Origin: UBA1672 sp050633285 | Lineage (GTDB): Bacteria; Pseudomonadota; Alphaproteobacteria; Micavibrionales; Micavibrionaceae | DNA: 64,000 nt | Direction: 5' to 3' | Assembly (NCBI GenBank): GCA_050633285.1 | Contig: JBOEGG010000005.1 | Span: 434,001-498,000 of the forward strand | Shown: positions 40,980 through 49,306 of the stretch, piece by piece | How positions within the stretch are numbered: the first letter of the stretch is position 1 | Layout: the number at the start of each line of letters is the position of its first letter | Made by a program: the position numbers and the translations under genes | The notes under the pieces: model-generated | Databases searched by the model: none | Told to the model about the DNA's origin: nothing | Seen by the model: the letters and a program-made list of their open reading frames with translations, nothing else

Positions 40980-41108
40980 ATGAAAAATATTATGCTTATT
41001 ACGTCTTTTATGATTATTGGTGGTGCTCTTAGCGGGTGTTCCGGTACTTTGGACGGGGCTGGTCGTGATATTGAAAAAGCCGGTCAGAAAATCCAAAAGA
41101 CATTTTAG
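40980..41108 (+). CDS. Entericidin EcnA/B-family small lipoprotein
   Basis: A 42-residue lipoprotein. The signal peptide (MKNIMLITSFMIIGGALSG) ends in lipobox LSGC, followed by SGTLDGAGRDIEKAGQKIQ, the entericidin signature (glycine-rich start, then an amphipathic GRDIEKAG). Entericidins are small membrane-active lipoproteins; EcnB is a bacteriolytic toxin and EcnA its antidote in E. coli. AAAGG lies about nine bases upstream of the ATG. No partner gene of the other type was seen, so the toxin-antidote role is not supported here; a general envelope role is equally possible. Confidence 0.85.
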   Translation: MKNIMLITSFMIIGGALSGCSGTLDGAGRDIEKAGQKIQKTF

Positions 41109-41173
41109 AGCTTTTTACCTTATCCATGTGGTATGATGGCGTATATTTAAGGGAATAGTTTAGGAATTTTACA

Positions 41174-41524
41174 ATGAGTGAATGGGTGCAAAAGTGGACT
41201 GAGCACGCACAAGATATTATTGAAAAACTGAATAATGATACGTTTGATGATGCTCATCAGGCGAGTGGAATGAACGATGCGCAGCTTGCGGTTCAGTGTT
41301 TGGAGCATTTGTGCGTTGAAGATGGTACGGATGAGGTTATTCTTAATTTGTTGGATGAGCTTGAAGTTTCTGTTGGTGATGATTTTTATGATGCCGCGGT
41401 CTCTGCTGCGCGCACCGTTCATAATGATGCATTGATAGAAAAAATTGAAGAAATCGCGGAAACAAACACTGATTATACCGTGGAAGCGTCAGTAAATATG
41501 TCAGATGACAGCTTTAGTTTATAG
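41174..41524 (+). CDS. Acidic hypothetical protein upstream of prfC
   Basis: 116-residue acidic, soluble protein; I do not recognise a family. It has WVQKWTEHAQDIIEKLNND, then HQASGMNDAQLAVQCLEHLC, then LLDELEVSVGDDFYDAAVSA. The helical, Asp/Glu-rich composition suggests a small all-alpha domain. AGGA lies nine bases before the ATG. prfC starts 68 bases after its stop, with a possible promoter in between. Confidence 0.7.
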   Translation: MSEWVQKWTEHAQDIIEKLNNDTFDDAHQASGMNDAQLAVQCLEHLCVEDGTDEVILNLLDELEVSVGDDFYDAAVSAARTVHNDALIEKIEEIAETNTDYTVEASVNMSDDSFSL

Positions 41525-41531
41525 AAATCCA

Positions 41532-41562
41532 TTGACTTTCAGGGCGTGATTTTATCTATTCG
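41532..41562 (+). promoter_or_regulatory. Possible promoter for prfC
   Basis: -35 TTGACT (41532-41537) and -10 TATTCG (41557-41562) with a 19-base spacer, or TCTATT two bases earlier with 17. It lies 31 bases before the prfC ATG. Confidence 0.35.
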
Positions 41563-41592
41563 GATGCGAAAGTTTGAATAGGTAGATTTTTA

Positions 41593-43170
41593 ATGAGCGC
41601 TCTGGAAGCAATTATCCAAAACCGACGCACGTTCGGTATTATTTCTCACCCTGATGCAGGTAAAACCACACTGACTGAGAAGCTCCTCCTTTTTGGGGGT
41701 GCTATTCAGATGGCGGGTATGGTTAAGGCCAAGGGTGAGCGTAGGCGTGCGCGCTCTGACTGGATGAAGGTTGAGCAAGAGCGTGGTATTTCGGTTGCGT
41801 CATCTGTCATGACGTTTGTGCATGAAGGCATTACATATAATTTACTAGATACGCCCGGGCACGAGGACTTTTCCGAGGATACATATCGTACGTTAACGGC
41901 AGTTGATAGTGCGATTATGGTTCTTGATTGTGCAAAAGGTATTGAAACGCAGACCTTGAAGTTATTTGAGGTGTGTCGTTTGCGCGATATTCCAATTACG
42001 ACCTTTATCAATAAGATGGACAGAGATGGGCAGGATCCATTTGATTTACTTGATGAGGTTGAGCAGAAGCTTGCGTTGGAGATCGTACCTGCAAGTTGGC
42101 CAATCGGCATGGGGCGTGATTTTAAGGGGTGTTATAACTTACTGGAAGATAAGCTTGTCTTGTTTGATCGTGCAAAAGGTGACGCGCTGACTGAGTCTAT
42201 CGAATGTTCGGGGCTTGATGATCCGAAGATTGATGAACTTATTCCTGCGGAGCTTGCAGAGAAACTTCGTGAAGATGTTGAAATGGTGCGGGGAGTTTTT
42301 CCTGAATTTGATTTAGAGAGTTATTTAAGTGGCGGCATGACGCCTGTTTTTTTTGGTAGTGCGGTTAATAATTTTGGCGTACGTGAATTGCTTGGCGGCT
42401 TAGAGCGGTTTGCACCATCACCGCGTCCACAAAAAACCGAAGGCCGGGATATTGAGCCGGATGAGAAAAAGGTTTCTGCTTTTGTTTTCAAAATTCAAGC
42501 AAATATGGACCCGAAGCATCGTGACCGTATTGCCTTTACCCGAATTTGCGCAGGTAAATTTCGTAAGGGTATGAAGTTGAAGCATATTCGTTCAGGTAAA
42601 ATGCTTACTATTCATTCACCGCAGCTTTTTCTTGCGCAAGACCGTGAGGTTGCGGAAGAGGCGTTTGCGGGAGATATTATAGGTTTGCCTAATTATGGTG
42701 GCTTACGTATTGGTGATGCCCTTACTGAGGGTGAAGACCTTGTCTTTTGTGATATTCCGAACTTTGCGCCTGAATATATGCAGCGTGCCCGGGCAGAAGA
42801 CCCATTGAAAGCAAAGCATCTTGGTAAGGCGTTAGAGCAGTTGGCCGAGGAAGGGGCAGCGCGTGTGTTTAAGCCGTATAGTGACCCTGATTGGGTTGTT
42901 GGTGTTGTCGGGCCGTTGCAGTTTGATGTTCTGCGTGATCGTATCCGTAGTGAATATGAGATTCCTGTGAAGTTTGAAATGACGAGCCTTTATACGGCGC
43001 GTTGGGTGTCTTGTGATGATGCGCAGGCGTTGAAGAAGTTCATAGATGCAAATCAAACGGCAATTGCACAGGATCATGATGGTGATCCTGTTTTTATGGC
43101 GCGTAACGCATGGCATCTTCAGGATGCAGAAGATAAGTATAAAGAGATTACATTTTCTTCGACTAAGTAG
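41593..43170 (+). CDS. prfC: Peptide chain release factor 3
   Basis: Translational GTPase that removes RF1/RF2 from the ribosome after termination. 525 residues, normal length. G1 is ISHPDAGKTTLTEKLL, switch II DTPGHEDFSEDTYRTL, G4 NKMDRDGQDP. The domain 2 and 3 regions include KIQANMDPKHRDRIAFTRIC and GVVGPLQFDVLRDRI. The start gives the canonical N-terminus IIQNRRTFGIISHPDAGKT. prfA lies at 15.5 kb, so two termination factors are in this window. The stop is three bases from the convergent spermidine-synthase fusion. Confidence 0.95.
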   Translation: MSALEAIIQNRRTFGIISHPDAGKTTLTEKLLLFGGAIQMAGMVKAKGERRRARSDWMKVEQERGISVASSVMTFVHEGITYNLLDTPGHEDFSEDTYRTLTAVDSAIMVLDCAKGIETQTLKLFEVCRLRDIPITTFINKMDRDGQDPFDLLDEVEQKLALEIVPASWPIGMGRDFKGCYNLLEDKLVLFDRAKGDALTESIECSGLDDPKIDELIPAELAEKLREDVEMVRGVFPEFDLESYLSGGMTPVFFGSAVNNFGVRELLGGLERFAPSPRPQKTEGRDIEPDEKKVSAFVFKIQANMDPKHRDRIAFTRICAGKFRKGMKLKHIRSGKMLTIHSPQLFLAQDREVAEEAFAGDIIGLPNYGGLRIGDALTEGEDLVFCDIPNFAPEYMQRARAEDPLKAKHLGKALEQLAEEGAARVFKPYSDPDWVVGVVGPLQFDVLRDRIRSEYEIPVKFEMTSLYTARWVSCDDAQALKKFIDANQTAIAQDHDGDPVFMARNAWHLQDAEDKYKEITFSSTK

Positions 43171-43173
43171 GCG

Positions 43174-45453
43174 TTATTGGTCTTTTTCTTTATCTGATTG
43201 TGGTGTTAGATTCTTGATGAAGTCAGAAAGAGATAATGACTTGAAAGCACTGATAATATCAGAATATTGGTCAGTCCATGGTTTTAACCCTTCTTTAGAG
43301 CGCGCGATGTTCCAGTCCGTTGATCGTAGGTAGTCTATCGCCGGTGTGTTCTTGGTGAAGGATACATAATGTGCGGGGTGTGATGTAATGCCTGTATCTT
43401 CTAGTTCAATACCTTTCCCAACTTTTGCGTAAGCTGTTAGCCCTAAATCATGACTAATGGCGGCGAGCTGTGGTTCGAGGTCAAGATATCTGTTGCTGAT
43501 ATGTATGGTTAGTATTCCGTCCGGTGTGAGTTTTTCAAGATATGTCTTTATTGCCTCTTTTGTGATGAGGTGCACAGGAATGTTATCTGAGCTGAATACA
43601 TCAACGACGATAAGGTCGTATATCTGCTCTGGCTGTTCTGATACTTTTATGCGTCCGTCTCCTAGGATGATCTTATAGGGGCTACCGCAATCAGAGAGGA
43701 ATGTGAAGTACTCTTGATTTTCTGCCATATCAACAACCGCTTTGTCGATTTCGTAGAAATCATAAGTCCTGTTTGGTGCTTGGTAACAGGCTGTTACACC
43801 TACACCAAGGCCTAATACGGCCACTTTTTGTTTTGTTGTTTTTGATCTGTCTAAGATATCGAATATATCGGCAAGGGGGCTGCTTTTTGAGTAATATGCC
43901 GTTTGTATTAAGCGATGACCTTTGTTTATCAGCTGTTCTCCATGCACTGTTGTTCCGTGAAGGAGCAGGCGTTTTTTGTCAGATTCCAAAACGGTCATTA
44001 CACCAAAGAAATTCCTGCTTTTGTGTAAGGTTTTGTTGGTATTTTCTGCTTTAGGACCGCTGATTACAGGAATTAGCATGATGAAAGTGGCGAAAAATGG
44101 GAAAGCCCATCTGGACTTTAATACAAAAATAAGCGGCGATACGGCGAGCAGGGTTGTGATTATACGTATTTTAGTGTCCCCGATATTGGGGGCGGCATAG
44201 CCAAATGCGCAGGCTGCCAGAACTAGGATTGCGGTGTTTGTATTGAATATGTTGTTTGGGTTTTTAAGAATCTTTTCTTTAATGTTGTTGAGGTGGTGTT
44301 CTTGATTACCGCTATAACGCACAAAAACAGTGAGGGCGAGTATGAGGGGGTATTCAATGGGGACTGTGAAAAAGTTTGGTGCGATAATGGAATTGGTAAA
44401 GCCACCTAATGCTCCACCGAAAGACATGATGAGGTAGAATTCAGTTAAATGTGACGCGCGTGGCTTTGCATTTGCCAACTCGCTGTGACAGACAAGTGTG
44501 GCAAAGAAGACGGCAAGCAAGTGTAGTGCTACGATCATCAGCGGGTTTGTTTTTGTCACCAGATTGGGGAGTAGTACCTCCAGAACTAACAGGATAATAA
44601 AAATGCCTGATATGAGTGAGGCTTGTTTACTGTCTAATATAGGTTTGCGCGCAAATACAATAATGAAAGTACCAATGTAAAATGCGAGTGGTAATACCCA
44701 CAGTAAAGGGGCCGATGCAATATCTGTTGTGATATGTGTTGTCACGCCAAGCATGAGCGATGCGGGGAGGAAGGATAAGATAACCCATTTGATGCGCCGT
44801 GCTGCTGTGATGTGTTCTTGATCCTCAGGGCTTGTATGATCAGATTGTTTTTCTTTATTGTTCCATACAATGCTTAAGCACAATGCGCTGAATCCTATTA
44901 GGGCGATATAACCGACTTTCCAGAAATGCGTTTGTTCAGATATGGCGAGTGCCGGCTCGATAAGAATTGGATAAAGGAGGAGCGCGGACATTGATCCGAG
45001 GTTACTTGCGCCATATAGGAAGTACGGGTTGTCTGCACTGCTGTGGTTACTTGTTGCGAACCAGCGTTGTAGCATTGGTGCAGAGCCGGAAATTATCAAA
45101 AATGGTCCCCCTAAGACAAACAGCATTGTGGAGAGTTGCCAAATTGTCGGGTTGTCTGTATCTGATGGATACATCGTGTCGGGAATTGCAAAGGGCAAAA
45201 TAATTGCGAAGGCCGCTAGTAATAGAATGTGTAGGCAAGCTTGTACCCTAACACTAAAAAATCGTGTTGTTGCGTGAGCATAGGCATAACCACCAAGTAA
45301 ACAAACCTGAAAGAAGAGCATGGATGTATTCCATACTTGCGGTGTACCACCCAGTAGGGGTAAAACCATTTTTGTGAACATTGGCTGTACTGTGAAAACG
45401 AGTACGGCACTTAATAAAAGCGCGCTAGAATAAACTGGTATGTGTAATTTCAT
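43174..45453 (-). CDS. Fused membrane/spermidine synthase-like protein
   Basis: 759 residues. About ten to twelve membrane helices occupy residues 1-480 (for example SSALLLSAVLVFTVQPMFTK and LIISGSAPMLQRWF). The C-terminal part (about 500-730) is a spermidine synthase-like domain with the SAM/dcSAM site KVAVLGLGVGVTACYQAP, the acidic FYEIDKAVVDMAEN, and DLIVVDVFSSDNIPVHLI. Such fusions are common in bacteria; the real substrate is unknown, and aminopropyl transfer has not been shown for most. It is convergent with prfC and divergent from the SUF regulator. Confidence 0.88.
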   Translation of the reverse strand: MKLHIPVYSSALLLSAVLVFTVQPMFTKMVLPLLGGTPQVWNTSMLFFQVCLLGGYAYAHATTRFFSVRVQACLHILLLAAFAIILPFAIPDTMYPSDTDNPTIWQLSTMLFVLGGPFLIISGSAPMLQRWFATSNHSSADNPYFLYGASNLGSMSALLLYPILIEPALAISEQTHFWKVGYIALIGFSALCLSIVWNNKEKQSDHTSPEDQEHITAARRIKWVILSFLPASLMLGVTTHITTDIASAPLLWVLPLAFYIGTFIIVFARKPILDSKQASLISGIFIILLVLEVLLPNLVTKTNPLMIVALHLLAVFFATLVCHSELANAKPRASHLTEFYLIMSFGGALGGFTNSIIAPNFFTVPIEYPLILALTVFVRYSGNQEHHLNNIKEKILKNPNNIFNTNTAILVLAACAFGYAAPNIGDTKIRIITTLLAVSPLIFVLKSRWAFPFFATFIMLIPVISGPKAENTNKTLHKSRNFFGVMTVLESDKKRLLLHGTTVHGEQLINKGHRLIQTAYYSKSSPLADIFDILDRSKTTKQKVAVLGLGVGVTACYQAPNRTYDFYEIDKAVVDMAENQEYFTFLSDCGSPYKIILGDGRIKVSEQPEQIYDLIVVDVFSSDNIPVHLITKEAIKTYLEKLTPDGILTIHISNRYLDLEPQLAAISHDLGLTAYAKVGKGIELEDTGITSHPAHYVSFTKNTPAIDYLRSTDWNIARSKEGLKPWTDQYSDIISAFKSLSLSDFIKNLTPQSDKEKDQ

Positions 45454-45605
45454 TGCCCTGTATCACTTTATTTGAAAGCGCTATTGTCTAAGAAAAGAAA
45501 TAGGATGTAAAACATTATTTTTCTATTTAAAAGTAACGATTTCTCTTGTGTTTGTGTTGTTTAAATGAGAAAACAGCACTGATTTTGTACCTTATGTGGT
45601 GTAGC

Positions 45606-46073
45606 ATGATTAGAATTTCAAAATTAGCAGACTACGGTGTTATTATTTTATGTGCTCTTGCGGAGTGCAGGAATGATGTTGTTAGTGCGTCTATTATAGC
45701 GGACAGAACCTCTTTGCCTGAGCCTACTGTTGCGAAGATATTAAAGCTTTTGACCAAGGGTGGTTTGATTAATTCAACACGTGGAATACGTGGTGGTTAT
45801 GCTTTGGCGAAAAATCCTCGAGAGATTTCAATCAAAAATATTATACATGCGATTGATGGGCCGATTATGATTACGGCCTGTGTTGATGGTGCGGAACCTG
45901 ATTGTACATTGAGTGGGTGTTGTACTGTACGCGGACGTTGGGATGGTGTTAATAGTGCCATTCAAGATGCGCTTGAGGGTGTGACCCTTGCAGATATGTT
46001 GGGTGAGTCTGCAATGACGACTACAAACGAAGATATAAGTAACGAAAAGGACGTGTGTCATGGTGGCAACTGA
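45606..46073 (+). CDS. SUF system Rrf2-family regulator (SufR-like)
   Basis: 155-residue winged-helix repressor of the Rrf2 family, TIGR02944-type, that senses Fe-S status. The ATG at 45606 gives the family start MIRISKLADYGVIILCALAE. The recognition region is SLPEPTVAKILKLLTKGGLI and the wing RGIRGGYALAKNP. Cluster ligands are in ACVDGAEPDCTLSGCC (cysteines spaced C-x8-C-x4-CC). It is the first gene of the suf cluster and overlaps sufB by 14 bases, so autoregulation of the operon is likely by analogy with IscR. Confidence 0.9.
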   Translation: MIRISKLADYGVIILCALAECRNDVVSASIIADRTSLPEPTVAKILKLLTKGGLINSTRGIRGGYALAKNPREISIKNIIHAIDGPIMITACVDGAEPDCTLSGCCTVRGRWDGVNSAIQDALEGVTLADMLGESAMTTTNEDISNEKDVCHGGN

Positions 46074-47535
46074 AGAAACAATTGCACAGGTTGAAGAACT
46101 TTCCGGCGTTTATGAGGCAGGATTTGTTACGGACATTGAAACGGAAAAAGCGCCTAAAGGCTTAAGTGAAGATATTGTTCGTTTTATATCTGCCAAGAAG
46201 AATGAGCCGGAGTGGATGTTGGAGCGCCGTTTGAAGGCTTATGCGCACTGGCTTAAAATGCCTGAACCGGAATGGGCAAAAGTTGATTTTCCACCCATTA
46301 ATTATCAAGAGTCGTATTACTATGCCGCGCCGAAGTCATTCGAAAATGCACCGGAGAGTTTGGACGATGTTGACCCGGTTCTGCTTGAGACATATGAGAA
46401 GCTTGGTATTCCTTTGCGTGAGCAAGAAGTTTTAGCAGGGGTTAAAAACCGCACACCTGTTGCCGTGGATGCGGTCTTTGATTCTGTTTCTGTTGCTACA
46501 ACTTTTAAGGCGGAGTTAAAAAAGCACGGCGTTATTTTTTGTTCTATCTCGGATGCTATTCAAGAGCATCCAGAATTGGTGCAAAAATATATGGGGTCAG
46601 TTGTTCCACATTCGGATAATAAACATGCATGTTTGAATAGTGCGGTCTTTACCGATGGCTCATTTGTTTATATTCCTCCGGGCGTGCGTTGTCCGATGGA
46701 GCTTTCAACGTATTTTCGTATTAATGAGCTTAATACAGGGCAGTTTGAGCGTACCCTTATTATTGCAGATAAAGGATCATATGTTTCTTATCTAGAGGGG
46801 TGCACCGCGCCGATGCGTGATGAGAACCAACTTCATGCTGCTATCGTTGAATTGGTGGCACATGAGGATGCGGAGATTAAATACTCAACCGTACAGAACT
46901 GGTATCCGGGTGATCCGGATACCGGTAAAGGTGGTATTTATAACTTTGTGACCAAGCGTGGTTTGTGTGAAGGGCGTAATTCAAAGATTAGTTGGACGCA
47001 GGTTGAAACCGGTTCGGCGATTACGTGGAAATATCCATCTTGTATTTTGAAGGGCGATAATTCTCAAGGTGAGTTTTATTCTGTTGCGATTACGAATGGA
47101 CGACAGCAAGCCGATACGGGGACGAAAATGATCCATATTGGTAAGAATACAAAGAGCCGTATTATCTCCAAGGGGATTAGTGCGGGGAAGAGTGATAATA
47201 CGTATCGCGGTGTTGTAAAGATTTTGCCAAATGCAGAAGGGGCGAAAAACTTTACAGTTTGTGATTCTCTTTTGATAGGGGATCAGTGTGGCGCACATAC
47301 TGTTCCATATATTGAGAGCCGTAATAAAACCGCATCTTTGGGGCATGAGGCAACGACCTCTAAAATCTCGGAAGATCAGTTGTTTTATTGTATGCAGCGT
47401 GGCCTTAGTGAAGAGGAAGCCATTGCGTTGATTGTGAATGGTTTTGCCCGTGAAGTGATGCAACATCTGCCAATGGAATTTGCCGTTGAGGCACAGAAGC
47501 TTGTCGGTATTTCTCTGGAGGGGAGCGTTGGGTAA
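46060..47535 (+). CDS. sufB: Fe-S cluster assembly scaffold protein SufB
   Basis: Central scaffold subunit of the SufBCD complex. 491 residues. The N-terminus has EPEWMLERRLKAYAHWLKMP; the beta-helix core has SDNKHACLNSAVFTDGSFVY, then CEGRNSKISWTQVETGSAI, and the C-terminal TCPYIESRNKTA-like HTVPYIESRNKTASLGHEAT and EEEAIALIVNGFAREVM. Both the conserved Cys/Glu region and the final interface are intact. The start overlaps the regulator. Four small genes separate sufB from sufC, an unusual layout. Confidence 0.97.
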   Translation: MVATEETIAQVEELSGVYEAGFVTDIETEKAPKGLSEDIVRFISAKKNEPEWMLERRLKAYAHWLKMPEPEWAKVDFPPINYQESYYYAAPKSFENAPESLDDVDPVLLETYEKLGIPLREQEVLAGVKNRTPVAVDAVFDSVSVATTFKAELKKHGVIFCSISDAIQEHPELVQKYMGSVVPHSDNKHACLNSAVFTDGSFVYIPPGVRCPMELSTYFRINELNTGQFERTLIIADKGSYVSYLEGCTAPMRDENQLHAAIVELVAHEDAEIKYSTVQNWYPGDPDTGKGGIYNFVTKRGLCEGRNSKISWTQVETGSAITWKYPSCILKGDNSQGEFYSVAITNGRQQADTGTKMIHIGKNTKSRIISKGISAGKSDNTYRGVVKILPNAEGAKNFTVCDSLLIGDQCGAHTVPYIESRNKTASLGHEATTSKISEDQLFYCMQRGLSEEEAIALIVNGFAREVMQHLPMEFAVEAQKLVGISLEGSVG

Positions 47536-47558
47536 CGCAAATTATAAGGGGCTGTAGA

Positions 47559-47816
47559 ATGTTTATGATGATATTGGGTGTAGTTGGAGCGATTATATGT
47601 GTGCTCGCCTATATGTTAATTATTATAGAGCGTATTAATCCAAAGGGCGTTTTATATTCGGCTATGAACGGTTTTGGTGGTTTGTTTTTGTTGATCTCTA
47701 TTGCAGCAAATTATGATGTTGGTGATACAGGTGGATTGGTTGTTGAGAGTTGTTGGATTTTGATTTCTATATATGGAGTTATGAAGGCAATGAAAAGCGA
47801 GGCTGTGAATGTCTGA
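47559..47816 (+). CDS. Small membrane protein in the suf operon (CBU_0592-like)
   Basis: 85-residue protein with three membrane segments: MMILGVVGAIICVLAYMLII, YSAMNGFGGLFLLISIAAN and ESCWILISIYGVMKAM. The layout with the ERINPKGVLYSAMNGFG loop resembles small CBU_0592-like membrane proteins of unknown function. An AGGGG ribosome site lies about seven bases upstream. The 3' end overlaps the pterin dehydratase gene by eight bases. Its role in Fe-S assembly, if any, is unknown. Confidence 0.75.
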   Translation: MFMMILGVVGAIICVLAYMLIIIERINPKGVLYSAMNGFGGLFLLISIAANYDVGDTGGLVVESCWILISIYGVMKAMKSEAVNV

Positions 47817-48114
47817 TTTAAGTGTTATTGATGGTGAAGAGCTATCCACTTGGTTACAGACATATTCCAGATGGTCTGTTGAGGGGGATGCATTAACGGC
47901 GGTATTTACGTTTAAGGACTTTGCCGAAGCATTTGCGTTTTTAACTCGCGTCGCAATTATATCTGAAAAGCTAAACCACCATGCACATATCGAGAACATG
48001 TATAACCGCGTGACATTGACCGTTACGACACATGATGCGGGGAATAAGGTTACGGATAAAGATCGTAAATTTGTACAAGAGGTAGAAAACGTTATTTTGG
48101 AGGGAAAAGCCTGA
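47809..48114 (+). CDS. Pterin-4a-carbinolamine dehydratase
   Basis: 101-residue PCD/PhhB-type enzyme that dehydrates 4a-hydroxytetrahydrobiopterin. The active region has EKLNHHAHIENMYNRVTLT (normally E-x-x-HHP; here HHA) and the downstream TTHDAGNKVTDKDRKFV. No phenylalanine hydroxylase is in the window. In bacteria lacking it, PCD may act in molybdopterin or other pterin metabolism. It is placed between sufB and sufC, overlapping the flanking small genes, which is unusual. Confidence 0.85.
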   Translation: MSDLSVIDGEELSTWLQTYSRWSVEGDALTAVFTFKDFAEAFAFLTRVAIISEKLNHHAHIENMYNRVTLTVTTHDAGNKVTDKDRKFVQEVENVILEGKA

Positions 48115-48254
48115 TGTTTACATTGTTGCGCAGTCTGTTTGTTGCTTTGATCGTTTTGCCTTTGTTAAGTAAAATTGGGCGTATAGCATTTTCGATATTT
48201 GTTGTGGTGCTATTGGGTATTTTTGTTTTGGATTGGTTTGCACAAGGAGTATAG
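48114..48254 (+). CDS. 46-residue hydrophobic protein in the suf operon
   Basis: A very short gene whose ATG shares a base with the preceding TGA (TGATG), with GGAGGG about nine bases before. It encodes MFTLLRSLFVALIVLPLLSK and then a second helix IAFSIFVVVLLGIFVLDWF, so two membrane helices joined by KIGR. The good ribosome site and the overlap support it. No family is recognised. It could be a membrane adaptor for the neighbours or a regulatory peptide. Confidence 0.6.
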   Translation: MFTLLRSLFVALIVLPLLSKIGRIAFSIFVVVLLGIFVLDWFAQGV

Positions 48255-48296
48255 CGTTGGGCAAAGTTATATCATCGTATTAGTTGGGAATAAAAG

Positions 48297-48545
48297 ATGA
48301 AATTAGGGGAATATAATCGTCGGTTATTACGAGATAAAGGCATTCATTATGTTGTGGTGATGTTTACGGTTATGCTTGTTGTATTGTCGCTTTGTATTTG
48401 TATATGGGCTCTATACGGAAGTGTAGGTCAGGCAGGTGGTAATGCTCCTGTTATAGATGAGGGATCAGAATTACCGGCGAAGCCTTTGCCGGATTATATA
48501 GTTGATAAGGTTGAACCAAACGAATTGGAGCAGTTAAAGCCATGA
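48297..48545 (+). CDS. Small bitopic membrane protein before sufC
   Basis: 82 residues: a basic N-terminus (MKLGEYNRRLLRDKG), one membrane helix (VVVMFTVMLVVLSLCICIWAL) and a Pro/Glu-rich outer tail (ELPAKPLPDYIVDKVEPNE). The 3' end overlaps the sufC start by four bases (ATGA), so translation is probably coupled. No family recognised. It is the fourth non-suf gene inside the operon. Confidence 0.7.
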   Translation: MKLGEYNRRLLRDKGIHYVVVMFTVMLVVLSLCICIWALYGSVGQAGGNAPVIDEGSELPAKPLPDYIVDKVEPNELEQLKP

Positions 48546-49306
48546 TAGAAATTAAAGATTTGAGAGCGTCCATCGAGACTGATGATGGTCAGGAAAAGGA
48601 AATTATTAAGGGATTGAACTTGTCTATTAAGGCAGGTGAGGTTCATGCGATTATGGGGCCGAATGGTGCGGGTAAGTCGACATTGTCTTATGTCCTTGCG
48701 GGACGTGATGAGTATGAGGTTAGTGATGGCTCTGCAACATTGGATGGAGAAGACCTTCTTGAGCTTGATCCAGAAGAGCGTGCGGCGGCGGGTTTGTTCC
48801 TTGCATTTCAGTATCCGGTTGAGATACCCGGTGTGAATATGAGCACATTCCTTAAGACATCTATTAACTCAATCCGTAAACAGCGCGGTGAAGAGGAGCT
48901 TGATGCGCTTGGCATGTTGAAACTGATTAAAGCAAAAACCAAAGAGCTTGGCATATCTGATGATATGATGAAGCGTGCGGTGAATGTCGGTTTTTCCGGT
49001 GGTGAGAAAAAGCGTAATGAGGTTCTACAGATGGCGATGTTGGAGCCGAAGTTCTGTGTGCTTGATGAAACGGACTCGGGTTTAGATATTGATGCGTTAA
49101 AGATTGTTGCCGATGGAGTGAACCGTTTGCGTGGGGAAGAGCGTTCTTTCCTTGTTATTACACATTACCAACGCTTGCTTGATTATATTAAACCGGATGT
49201 CGTGCATGTTATGGCAGATGGTAAAATCGTTAAGAGCGGTGGGCCGGAACTTGCGCTTGAGTTAGAAGCAAAAGGGTATGCCCAATTTGTAGGAGAGGCA
49301 GCGTAA
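48542..49306 (+). CDS. sufC: Fe-S assembly ATPase SufC
   Basis: ABC-type ATPase of SufBCD. 254 residues. Walker A GPNGAGKST, the signature GFSGGEKKRNEVLQMAM and Walker B KFCVLDETDSGLDIDALK are typical of SufC, in which the Walker B segment reads DETDSGLD. The Q-loop is AFQYPVEIPGVN. The start overlaps the preceding membrane gene by four bases and the stop overlaps sufD by one base. Confidence 0.97.
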   Translation: MIEIKDLRASIETDDGQEKEIIKGLNLSIKAGEVHAIMGPNGAGKSTLSYVLAGRDEYEVSDGSATLDGEDLLELDPEERAAAGLFLAFQYPVEIPGVNMSTFLKTSINSIRKQRGEEELDALGMLKLIKAKTKELGISDDMMKRAVNVGFSGGEKKRNEVLQMAMLEPKFCVLDETDSGLDIDALKIVADGVNRLRGEERSFLVITHYQRLLDYIKPDVVHVMADGKIVKSGGPELALELEAKGYAQFVGEAA

